From: Apium graveolens
Lineage: Eukaryota > Streptophyta > Magnoliopsida > Apiales > Apiaceae
NCBI RefSeq assembly: GCF_009905375.1
Contig: NC_133650.1
Location: 66,963,669-67,027,668 of the forward strand
Direction of reading: 5' to 3'
Length of the DNA stretch: 64,000 nt
Positions 10,514 to 18,822 of the stretch are shown piece after piece. Position 1 is the stretch's first letter. Each line of letters opens with the position of its first letter. The position numbers and the translations under genes are program-made. The notes below the pieces were generated by a model. It worked only from the letters and a program-made list of their open reading frames with translations. It was not told where the DNA came from and did not search any database.

Positions 10514-11422
10514 GTGCAGGGAAACAGAAGGAATCTTTGGTACTTGGACAGTGGCTGTTCAAGACACATGACTGGTGATTCTACCCTGCTCACAGAGTTT
10601 AAGGAGAGAGCTGGCCCAAGTATTACTTTTGGAGATGACATCAAGGGTTATACTGTGGGATATGGCTTGATTTCAAAAGACAATGTCATCATTGAGGAGG
10701 TTGCCTTAGTGGATGGTCTCAAACACAATCTATTGAGTATCAGCCAGCTTTGTGACAAAGGCAATTCAGTATCCTTCAACAAAGAAGCCTGCGTTGTGAC
10801 TAATAATCAAAGCAACAAAGTGGTTCTCACTGGTGTGAGAAGAGGAAATGTGTACCTAGCTGATTTCAACTCAACTAAAGCAGAATCTGTAACTTATCTT
10901 CTCAGTAAAGCAAGTCAGGATGAAAGTTGGCTATGGCATAAGAAGCTATCTCATTTAAACTTCAAGACCATGAATGAGCTGGTAAAGAAAGAATTGGTAA
11001 GAGGTATTCCTCTAGTGGAGTTTTCAAAGGATGGACTGTGTGATGCCTGCCAAAAAGGGAAGCAGATCAAAGCATCATTCAGGAAGAAACTTGATTCAGC
11101 AATTGAAGAGCCTTTACAACTGCTTCACATGGATTTGTTTGGACCAGTCAATGTATTGTCCATCTCTAGGAAAAGATTTTGCCTAGTAATTGTAGATGAT
11201 TACTCAAAGTTCTCTGGGACATATTTTCTAAAGTCTAAAGATGAGTCTAGTGAAATCATCATCAATCACATAAGGCAAGTCAACAATCATCCTGATTTTA
11301 AAGTTAGAAGAATCAGGAGTGACAATGGGACTGAGTTTAAGAATTCTGTCATGACAGCATTTTGTGAAGAAAATGGGATACTGCATGAGTTTTCAGCAGC
11401 AAGGACTCCACAACAGAATTGA
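10514..11422 (+). CDS. pol: B protease and integrase N-terminal/core
   Basis: This is the start of pol. The aspartic protease active site DSG is at residues 12-14 (WYLDSGCSRHMTG). The GAG-pre-integrase HHCC zinc domain spans about 140-190 (LWHKKLSHLNF, CDACQKGKQ). The integrase core follows with its first two acidic residues in HMDLFGPV and RSDNGTEF. The third acidic residue (the E of VERKN) lies just past a TGA at 11420-11422 that replaces a glycine codon, so the catalytic triad is split by one nonsense mutation. The frame continues at 11426. The start shown is a GTG just after two in-frame TGAs; how ribosomes reach this frame is unclear (see findings). Confidence 0.85.
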   Translation: MQGNRRNLWYLDSGCSRHMTGDSTLLTEFKERAGPSITFGDDIKGYTVGYGLISKDNVIIEEVALVDGLKHNLLSISQLCDKGNSVSFNKEACVVTNNQSNKVVLTGVRRGNVYLADFNSTKAESVTYLLSKASQDESWLWHKKLSHLNFKTMNELVKKELVRGIPLVEFSKDGLCDACQKGKQIKASFRKKLDSAIEEPLQLLHMDLFGPVNVLSISRKRFCLVIVDDYSKFSGTYFLKSKDESSEIIINHIRQVNNHPDFKVRRIRSDNGTEFKNSVMTAFCEENGILHEFSAARTPQQN

Positions 11423-11425
11423 GTA

Positions 11426-11734
11426 GTGGAAAGGAAGAACAGATCACTTATTGAAGCTGCAAGGACAATGCTTGAAGAATCTAAATTACCAACATACTTC
11501 TGGGCTGAAGCTGTAAATACTGCATGCTACACTCAGAACATTTCTCTGATTAATCAAGCAAGATTCATGACTCTCTATCAATTGTTCAAGAACAAGAAGC
11601 CAACTCTAAACTTTCTTCATGTCTTTGGTTGCAAATGCTATATCCTAAAAAATCAAACTGATCAAAATGGGAAGCAGATGAAGGAATTTTTGTTGGATAT
11701 GCTGTTGGTAAAGCATATAGTGTCTACAATCTAA
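11426..11734 (+). CDS. B integrase, C-terminal part, frameshifted end
   Basis: This continues the integrase in the same frame after the TGA at 11420: VERKNRSLIEAARTMLEESK holds the last catalytic glutamate, followed by FWAEAVNTACY and FGCKCYILKNQ. A 13-bp deletion relative to D near 11668, between short AAG-rich repeats, shifts the frame; the last 20 or so residues are out-of-frame and meaningless. The true frame resumes as 11749-12267. Confidence 0.8.
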   Translation: MERKNRSLIEAARTMLEESKLPTYFWAEAVNTACYTQNISLINQARFMTLYQLFKNKKPTLNFLHVFGCKCYILKNQTDQNGKQMKEFLLDMLLVKHIVSTI

Positions 11735-11748
11735 GAACCAACATTGTT

Positions 11749-12267
11749 GTGGAATCTATACATGTTGTGTTTGATGATAAAAAGATTGAAGGACTGGAAG
11801 ATGGAGATTACCATGAGAGCCTCAAATTCGACAATGTTGAGATGGTTAGTGATGACAGTGATGATGAGAGTGATCAAGAAACGGTGTCTAAGGATAATGC
11901 AGACAAATCTACCACCAATGAAGCACAAAACTCAACATCCGTCGAGTTGCATAATGCTTCATCCGTCGGAAGGCAATCTGTGTTATCCGTCGGAAGACAA
12001 CCTGCCTCATCCATCGGTACTCAAAATTCACCATCCGTCGGGTTATCAAAAGGAGCAGGAGGTCAAGACAGATCACCTACAGAAAATTCTCCTTTCTTAA
12101 ATCAAAGATCCACAAACTCAAGGGGAGTTTCTAGCAATCAAAACTCAATCACACATCAAGACAATCATGAGGTCTCTTCATCTAGAGCTAATCTACCTCA
12201 GCAAAGGAAATGGACAAAAGATCATCCCTTTGAGCTTATCATTGGTGATGTTTCTTCTAGAGTTTAA
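11749..12267 (+). CDS. B integrase-RT linker with 24-bp repeats
   Basis: This is the 172-codon segment between integrase and RT. It starts with the conserved VVFDDKKIEGLEDGD string, then an acidic stretch (SDDSDDESDQE). Five 8-residue repeats follow (11937-12056), each encoded by a 24-bp unit that opens with ATCCGTCG or ATCCATCG. Then come a Ser/Asn-rich stretch and the [13 protein letters not shown] string found at the start of Copia RT. A TAA at 12265 replaces a CAA codon; RT continues in frame. Confidence 0.8.
   Translation: MESIHVVFDDKKIEGLEDGDYHESLKFDNVEMVSDDSDDESDQETVSKDNADKSTTNEAQNSTSVELHNASSVGRQSVLSVGRQPASSIGTQNSPSVGLSKGAGGQDRSPTENSPFLNQRSTNSRGVSSNQNSITHQDNHEVSSSRANLPQQRKWTKDHPFELIIGDVSSRV
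11937..12056 (+). repeat. 24-bp tandem repeat x5 with octamer core
   Basis: Units start at 11937, 11961, 11985, 12009 and 12033, exactly 24 bp apart. The first eight bases are ATCCGTCG in four units and ATCCATCG in one, while the other 16 bases differ widely between units. D has the same five-unit array at 51668-51787 (minus). Confidence 0.9.
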
Positions 12268-12497
12268 ACAAGAAGAGCAACTCATGAAGAATGTCTATGC
12301 AGCAGCTTTCTATCAAAGGAAGAACCAAAGAAGGTAGAAGAAGCTTTGTTGGATCCTGATTGGATCTTAGCTATGCAGGAGGAGCTAAACCAATTTGAAA
12401 GGAATAATGTATGGAAGCTAGTAACCAAGCCTAAAGAAAAGAATCCAATAGACACCAAGTGGGTATTCAGAAACAAGATGGATGAAAATGGCATAGT
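12268..12497 (+). pseudogene. B RT N-terminus, cut by nested element
   Basis: This is the first 76 or so codons of [26 protein letters not shown] and KNPIDTKWVFRNKMDENG. It stops at the 5' LTR of the nested family A element. The frame resumes exactly at 20485-20508 once the nested element and one copy of ATAGT are discounted, so RT was open when hit. Confidence 0.85.
12493..12497. repeat. Target-site duplication of nested family A (ATAGT)
   Basis: ATAGT precedes the LTR at 12498 and recurs at 20485-20489 after the 3' LTR. It is exact and proves a simple insertion into B. Confidence 0.95.
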
Positions 12498-14160
12498 TGA
12501 AAGGAATATGTCCTAAGTCCAATCATGTATTAGGATTTAGGAATAACTTTTTATGTAATCTGTTTTGATTTCATTGATATTAATAAAAGACTTGTTTTGT
12601 TTTTATTACGGTCTCTATCTATTTAAGTGTTTAAATAAGATAAACCATAGTTTAGAGTAAAGATTTTTATGGATTATGATGAGATCATAATAGTGAGACC
12701 TAAAAGATGATAACTCTAAACTTAAATAGTTCCTGGTTGTAGGATTACTAACTGGTAATTAATAATCCGCAAAAATCGGTACATACTATGCTTGCTTCAT
12801 TATGAAGGATGTCTGTTCTCATAGACATTTGTGTGGTGACACTATAGCTAGTATGTAGGTGCTTATTATAGAATAAGTTCACTGAACATGACTCGCACAG
12901 CTGAACAACTGATGGAGTTCACTCACGTGTCAGCAGTTGTTAATATAGTGATAGTTGTACAAGTATCCTTAGACTTAAGGTCATCATAGTCATCTTGTGT
13001 ACACTGAACTATGCTTTGGTTTAGTTCTTAGTCTCCAGGAACAATTATTAGGGCTCTACTGGGTATAGGAATTTGTACACGAAGATAGTGTATGATCAAT
13101 AAAGGATCTACCCCTTCCAGTGAAGGAAGCGAATGTTCAAGGCTGATCCACTTATGCTAGTTCAGGAATCTCTGGCCAGAGTGAATGAAATTAGAAAGGA
13201 GTTTCTAATTTGCATAGAACTACGCATAGTAAATGGTAAGCAAGTGATTGAATTAGATAGGCTTGACACGAGATCCATGCCTTGTATTTAATCGGGACAT
13301 TGTAGGGTATAAGGAGTTTATTGTACGGTAACTATTCACTGAACAGGTTCTTGGTATTCTAAGCAGTGAATTCATATTATCCGGATAGTCGCGATATGCT
13401 GAAAAGTATCCCTCGCGATGGAGAATAAATGTGATTAATTAATTAATCATATTTAATAAATTAGAGAATTTATATAAATAATGATAAAATAGTTTTATTA
13501 TTATTTATTTCTACTACCGGCTTAATATTGAACCTACAGGGTCACACCATAAAAAGAGAATGATTTAATGGTGGAGGAATTAATTAATAATGGCTAATAA
13601 TTATTTATTTGTGAAATAAATAATTAATTGGAAAATTTAATAATTGATTAAATGAGATTTAATTGATTATAAATTAATTAAGAAAAGTTCTTAATATTAT
13701 TAATTAAGGATTTAATTTTTGGAAATTAAATCAAGAGAGAGAATTATTTCTAAAGTGTTTAGAAAAAGGATTAATAATTAAAAGGTGTTTTAATTATTAA
13801 TGAGAATAATAAATGGGATAATAATAATAATATTTATGGGAAAATTTCAGCTGAAAATTTTGCCTATAAATATACTATTATAAACCCTATTTTCATTCGA
13901 ACCCAAAAACCCAAAAAGTTTTAGAAAACCAAATTCTATCCACCTCCTCCTCCTCCTTAACGTCGTTTTCTTTGTGGATACCGGTGAAGTGTTTCACGTT
14001 TGAGGAGCAGCTGCTAAGGATCTCCGAACGTTATTTTTGGATCGCAAATTAAAGGTTAGTAATCGATCCCTACGTTTTTACCATGATTTATATGGTTTTA
14101 TTTGGATTTTATGTATGTAAAAGTGTTTTACCATGCCTCCACTGCGATTAAAATCCAACA
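12498..14160 (+). repeat. 5' LTR, nested family A
   Basis: It starts TGAAAGGAATATG and ends AATCCAACA. A TATA box lies at 13865-13872 with a CT-rich tract (about 13935-13975) downstream. The middle (13430-13850) is very AT-rich with TTAATTAA-like palindromes. Confidence 0.95.
13865..13872 (+). promoter_or_regulatory. TATA box, family A LTR
   Basis: TATAAATA is conserved in the other LTR copies (3183-3190, 20189-20196), about 290 bp before the LTR end. It is a likely core promoter for the element transcript. Confidence 0.55.
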
Positions 14161-14161
14161 A

Positions 14162-14173
14162 TGGTATCAGAGC
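14162..14173 (+). other. Primer-binding site, nested family A
   Basis: TGGTATCAGAGC lies one base after the LTR end and is complementary to the initiator tRNA-Met 3' end. Confidence 0.9.
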
Positions 14174-14620
14174 ATAGGTTGTATGCATATAGATCTGTGG
14201 TAAAAATTTCAGAATTTTATGTGCTTGTATGAATTAATTATGATTTTTACAAGTTATATCATGGATTAATTTTTATGATGAGAAATCGTTTCTCAGAATA
14301 ATTTTGAATGTTGATCTGGGTTCTACAAGTGTTGTAGATCGTCTGGGTATTTTTTTCATAATTTTATGATGTATAGATTTTTTATTATGAATTTTTGAAG
14401 TTCTTGCAATTAAAATTCGTAATTAAATAATCATATATATATATATAAATTGTAAGTTTGTATATGTATATATATCTGCTGTAATCTGTACTGTTGAATG
14501 CACGAGAAGCAAAGCAAAGACAGACATGGCAGAGTCGACAGAGAAGACAGATCAGGCGGCGGCAACTGTCAACAGGAAAAGGGATAGGCGCGTGCAGCGC
14601 ACGCAGAAGAGAGGGTGTCG

Positions 14621-14754
14621 CGCATTCCGGGAATGCGTTACATCATGTGGCGCATTCACGGAATGCGTTACACCTTTTAATAGCTTAAAAGGGTTGTAAC
14701 GCATCACCGGAATGCGTTACAGGGCTTGTAACGCGTTCCTGTAATGCTTTACAG
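14621..14754 (+). repeat. Array of short inverted repeats in the leader
   Basis: Four related units contain CGCATTC..GAATGCG or GTAACGCAT..ATGCGTTAC. The clearest hairpins are 14621-14637 (arms of 8, centre 1 base) and 14696-14720 (perfect 9-bp arms, 7-base loop). The patch is far more GC-rich than its surroundings. Confidence 0.75.
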
Positions 14755-15514
14755 CCCTACTGTTTACATTAAAATTGATTTTCTGGGAGTTTCGTAACTC
14801 CGTTTTAGGCGTGCAATATACCGTTGGATTCGTTTTTCTGAGATGGATCTAATGGAGTGATCAATTTTAGTTTATATAAAAGTTTTGAACTGTTTATATT
14901 TCCGAAAGTGTTTTAAAGCTGTTTTTAACTGTTTTAACTGCTTTTAAATGCTTCATGTGATACATAGAGATGTATAATGCTTAGACCAATATGCTAGATG
15001 ATGTAACATGCCTACCTTGATGTTTATTCATGTTTATATATGTGATATATGCTTAGTTTATCATGCGATGATAGATTTAGGTGAACTTAAATGAACATAA
15101 GGCGTTTGTTAGACAACCTAGTATAGTGAAATTGTTTCATAACCTTAATAATAATATTATGAATACAATCATGAGATTCTTGTGTTTATGAAATATGTAA
15201 TTGAATATGAATTTTCGATATGAGAGAAGGGATGATTCTGTCAACAACAGATTTCTATCTGTAAGAAAGGGTTATTAAGTGACGCCTCTTGATAATGCTC
15301 CACCCGATCTGGGAATCATCTGATTATTGATTTGAAATATTTAATTTAAAAGGAAGAATCTCTTTATAATATGATTATGATTGTAACGTAATATAATCCC
15401 TCTAAAATTAAATAATATCAAGTAGTAATTGGCCAATGACACAACGGGCTTGTGTCGGTCATAGCCTTCCAACATGATAGAAAAGTAGTTCTTATTTTTG
15501 AATCATTGTTGTTT

Positions 15515-15809
15515 CGTGCCACAGCCGAGGGCTTTGATTTCGAAATAAGAAATACTTGTCTATTACATAGAGATGTGTACATTGAATAAGAATCTAAAGA
15601 TCGTTACGTGCCACAGCCGTGGGCCTTTGGGGACTGATTCAATTGTACGGAATGTTGGGTTAGACTTGACTTAGAATATTGAGTTTGTCGTGCCATAGCC
15701 ATGACTCAATTATTCAAGAGGCTAAAGTTTGATTAGGGAATAACATTAGATGTAATTGACAAGAGTTGTCTGCCTATTGAACATTACATGGCGTTTCGTG
15801 CCACAGCCG
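15515..15809 (+). repeat. CGTGCCACAGCCG motif, four dispersed copies
   Basis: Copies lie at 15515, 15607, 15689 (variant CGTGCCATAGCCA) and 15797, about 80-110 bp apart. The same motif occurs four times on the minus strand of A' (45336, 45445, 45527, 45619). It is a candidate RNA packaging or dimerisation signal. Confidence 0.75.
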
Positions 15810-16012
15810 GGGTTGTGTAATGGAATGTAGGATCCATATTCCCACTAGCATTATGAATGCTTAATTTTTCACGTAGGGGGTTGAATAAATTAGGTAAACT
15901 AGTGGGAGCCACTTATGAATAAAGACCCGATTCATATAGTGTTTTAAAATGAAATCGAATATTTGCTAAGTGTTGTTATGTGTTTATCATTTATAGGTTT
16001 ACAATATACATT

Positions 16013-17026
16013 ATGTCTTCTGCACTATCACTTAGGAGCATACTGGATGCTCACAAATTGACTGGTCCTAATTATGCTGACTGGCTTCGAAACTTAAGAA
16101 TTGTTCTCAGGATTGAGAAGCTGGAATACATGATTGACTCACCTAAGCCTACTGAACCTGCTAGTGATGCACATGATGATGAACATGTTGTGTATCATAA
16201 GTGGATAGATGATGCAAATGTTGCTCAATGCATCATGCTAGCTTCCATGAACATTGAGCTACAGAAGCAACATGAGCATATGGATGCTCACACTATCCTA
16301 ATGCATCTACAAGAGTTGTATGATGTGGCGGGGAGGACAGCTCGATATGAGATATCGAAGGAGCTGTTCGGTTGTAGGATGTCTGAGGGATCATCTGTGA
16401 ATGACCATGTACTTAAGATGATCAATTTGATTGAACGTCTTGGACAACTTGGTTTTGCCGTGGATGGGGAGCTGAGCCAAGACTTAGTCTTGCAATCGCT
16501 TCCGAGTTCGTTCTCGCAGTTTGTTGTGAACTTTCACATGAATAAGTTGGATGTCAGCCTGCCTGAACTCCACAACATGTTGAAGACTGCGGAATCGAAT
16601 TTTCCCCCTAAGAAGAGTTATGTTCTTCTAATTGGTGAAGGTTCCAATCCTAAGAAAAGGAAGAGGAACTCTTCCAAGAAGAAGAAAGTAGGTGAGAAAA
16701 TGCCGGTTCCACCAAAAGCTAAAGACCCCAAGAGCAAAGTTGTTTGCTTTCACTGTAACAAGGTGGGGCACTGGAAGAGTAACTGCAAGGTTTACCTTGC
16801 AGAATTGAAGAAGAAGAAGGGTAGTGAGACTGCCGCTTCTGATTCAGGTATGTTCATGATAGAAGTGAATATGTCATTAAGCCAAATTTCTACTTGGGTA
16901 TTAGATACCGCCTATGGTTCTGACATCTGCAATTTGTTGCAGGGACCAAGGAGAAGTAGGACTCTTGAGGAAGAGGAGGTGATTCTTCTGATGGGAAATG
17001 AGCAAGAGTTGCTGCTGAAGATTTAG
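16013..17026 (+). CDS. gag: Family A gag with zinc knuckle and protease start
   Basis: This open frame of 337 codons starts at the ATG of MSSALSLRSILDAHKLTG; an upstream GTG at 15980 is in frame but less likely. It contains the Copia gag domain (YADWLRNLRIVLRIEKLEY at about 20-40, UBN2-like helices to about 200), a basic stretch (KKRKRNSSKKKK), then a CCHC knuckle (Cys245, Cys248, His253, Cys258; CFHCNKVGHWKSNC). The protease start follows with Asp298 in VLDTAYGSDIC. In A' the same place reads DTACGSHIC, so the usual histidine is Asp here. The frame stops at 17024. This is the only complete family A gag in the window. It could supply particles, but not enzymes. Confidence 0.88.
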   Translation: MSSALSLRSILDAHKLTGPNYADWLRNLRIVLRIEKLEYMIDSPKPTEPASDAHDDEHVVYHKWIDDANVAQCIMLASMNIELQKQHEHMDAHTILMHLQELYDVAGRTARYEISKELFGCRMSEGSSVNDHVLKMINLIERLGQLGFAVDGELSQDLVLQSLPSSFSQFVVNFHMNKLDVSLPELHNMLKTAESNFPPKKSYVLLIGEGSNPKKRKRNSSKKKKVGEKMPVPPKAKDPKSKVVCFHCNKVGHWKSNCKVYLAELKKKKGSETAASDSGMFMIEVNMSLSQISTWVLDTAYGSDICNLLQGPRRSRTLEEEEVILLMGNEQELLLKI

Positions 17027-17619
17027 AATCATTTCATTTACATATGCCTACGGGCAAGACTATTGTTTTTTAAATAATTGTTATTTTGTTCCCTCGATTG
17101 TGAGGAATATTATTCCCATGTTAGACTTGGCTGGATTTTTCATTTATTATTGAGAATAATGAATGTTCTATTCTTAGAGATAATATTCTTTATGGACGTG
17201 GTACTTTAAATAATGGTCTGTATATATGTGACATAATTTACTTCAGATTGAACAAACTAATAAAAGAAAAGGGATGATAAAAATCTCACTTTATTGTGGC
17301 ACTGTAGTTTCCATTTAGTGGACATGGAGAGAGGGCTGCAGATTTGCTAGGATTGGTACACACAAATGTATGTGGACCAATGTCTACGCAAGCCATGGGT
17401 GGATTTTCATACTTCATTACTTTCATGGATAATAGATCTAGATTCGGATATGTGTTTGATGAAACACAAGTCTGAAGCATTTGAAAAGTTCAAAGAGTAT
17501 AAGTATGAAGTGGAGAAACAAACCAAACATAGTATTATAATTCTTCGATTAGATCGAGGTGGTGAATCCTTGAATGGAGAGTTTCTGGATTATCTCAAAG
17601 TAAATGGTATAGTCTCCCA
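17027..17619 (+). pseudogene. Family A protease end and integrase core, broken
   Basis: This degenerate pol starts with protease tail strings (NNCYFVPSIVRNI-like, frameshifted). The GAG-pre-integrase region is mostly deleted near 17285-17315 relative to A' (44340-44500). The integrase core follows, with LRLDRGGESLNGEF at about 17548-17590 (SDRGGEY in A'). Open stretch 17366-17668 is partly out of frame. The catalytic set is incomplete. Confidence 0.75.
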
Positions 17620-18417
17620 GTGGAAGCCTCCAGATTGGTATCTAAAAGGAGAAATCAAACTTTGTTAGACATAGTTCGGTCCATGATGAGCTATGCAAAT
17701 CTTCCAGTATTCCAATGGGGTTATGCATTGGAAACCTCAGCAAATTTACTGAATAAGGTGCCTTCCAAATCTGTTCCTCAAACTCCGTATGAGATATGGA
17801 AAGAAAGGAAACCGAGTCTTAAACACGTTAAGATTTGGGGATGTCCAGCTTATGTCAAATAAGTTGACCCAGATAAGCTGGAATATCGATCCGTAAAATG
17901 TAGTTTTGTGGGATATCCTAAAGAGACTTTAGGGTATTACTTTTACACCGATCATCGGGTGTTTGTCTCCAGACATGCTACCTTCTTGGAAAAGGAGTTT
18001 ATCCTTGAAGGAAATAGTGGGAACAAAATTGAACTTGATGAAGTTCAAGAAGCACAAACTACTACAGATCGAGTGGAAACACCTGTTCTGACTGAACAAC
18101 CTTTTGTGGAACAGCCCATTCATAGATCAGGGAGAGTGTCTCACCAACCTGAGAGGTATTATGGCCTTGTCATTGAGAATGACAATGAGTTGTCGATCAT
18201 TGATGATGACGACCCTGTAACCTATAATGAGGCTGTGAGTAGTGTTGACTCAGAGAAATGGCATAGTGCCATGAAATCTGAAAAGGAATCTATGTATACA
18301 GTATACGAAAGAATGATTGGAGCAGATGGCCGGGTAGAGACCTATAAGGCCAGGCTTGTGGCAAAAGGATTCAAACAAAGGCAATGGATTGACTTTGATG
18401 AAACTTTTTACCTGTAG
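17620..18417 (+). pseudogene. Family A integrase C-terminus and RT start
   Basis: Two open stretches. 17620-17862 reads RNQTLLDIVRSMMSYANLPVF and WKERKPSLKHVKIWGCPAYVK, then a stop; about 20 bp before RNQTL is deleted relative to A'. 17908-18417 (169 codons) reads GYPKETLGYYFYTDHRVF, the integrase tail, the QPERYYGLVIENDNE linker and RT motif [16 protein letters not shown], ending at a TAG in place of the SPVA motif. RT is cut before its catalytic residues. Confidence 0.8.
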
Positions 18418-18809
18418 CCCTATTAAAATCAGTTTGGATTTTGCTTGCGATTGCTGCTTACTACGACTATGAGATCTGGCATATAGCCAGATGGTTTTCT
18501 TTCCAAGGGAAATGAAAGCCTACTGTGTAAGCTACTTCGAACCATATGTGGTTTAAAGCAAGCTTCTCGAAAGATGGAACATTCGTTTTGATGAGACAAT
18601 CAAAGAGTTTGATTTTATCAAAAACGTAGATGAACCATGCGTTTACAAAAGGGTTAGTGGGAGCGCGGTAACATTTATTGTATTGTATTGAAATAGAGTT
18701 GACACACATAACAACATAGCAGACCCACTCACAAAGCTACTTTCTGAAAGTCACTTTGATCGTCATAAAGACTAGATGGGTATTAGATACCAGAGTGATT
18801 GGCTTTAGT
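18418..18809 (+). pseudogene. Family A RT remnant with YVDD and RNase H deleted
   Basis: Small RT pieces remain (YDYEIW at about 18465, the KQASRK and FDETIKEFDFIKN region at 18555-18625, SGSAVTFIVLY at about 18660). The sequence then jumps to the tail of RNase H (HNNIADPLTKL at 18709-18740). About 0.87 kb present in A' (41975-42850) is absent. The copies at 1-1813 and 3489-4163 have the same joint. Confidence 0.8.
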
Positions 18810-18822
18810 ACAAGTGGGAGAT
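18810..18822 (+). other. Polypurine tract, nested family A
   Basis: ACAAGTGGGAGAT lies immediately before the 3' LTR. Confidence 0.85.

Larger units (their letters stand above)
14174..16012 (+). other. Long untranslated leader, family A
   Basis: These 1.8 kb between PBS and gag have no sustained ORF. They hold an AT run (about 14429-14460), a GC-rich array of inverted repeats (14621-14754) and four spaced copies of CGTGCCACAGCCG or a close variant (15515-15809). Just before the gag ATG lies TTTATCATTTATAG, which resembles a 3' splice site. The A' copy has the same leader except that the GC-rich part is replaced. Confidence 0.7.

Noticed and set aside
10519..10525. GGGAAAC, a textbook slippery heptamer, at the gag-pol junction
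   Set aside because: Its phase is that of pol, so a -1 slip there would leave pol, not enter it. E lacks it.
14494..14688. Small plus-strand open stretch in the family A leader (Arg/Gln-rich)
   Set aside because: It covers the inverted-repeat array and is not conserved in A', where this block is replaced.
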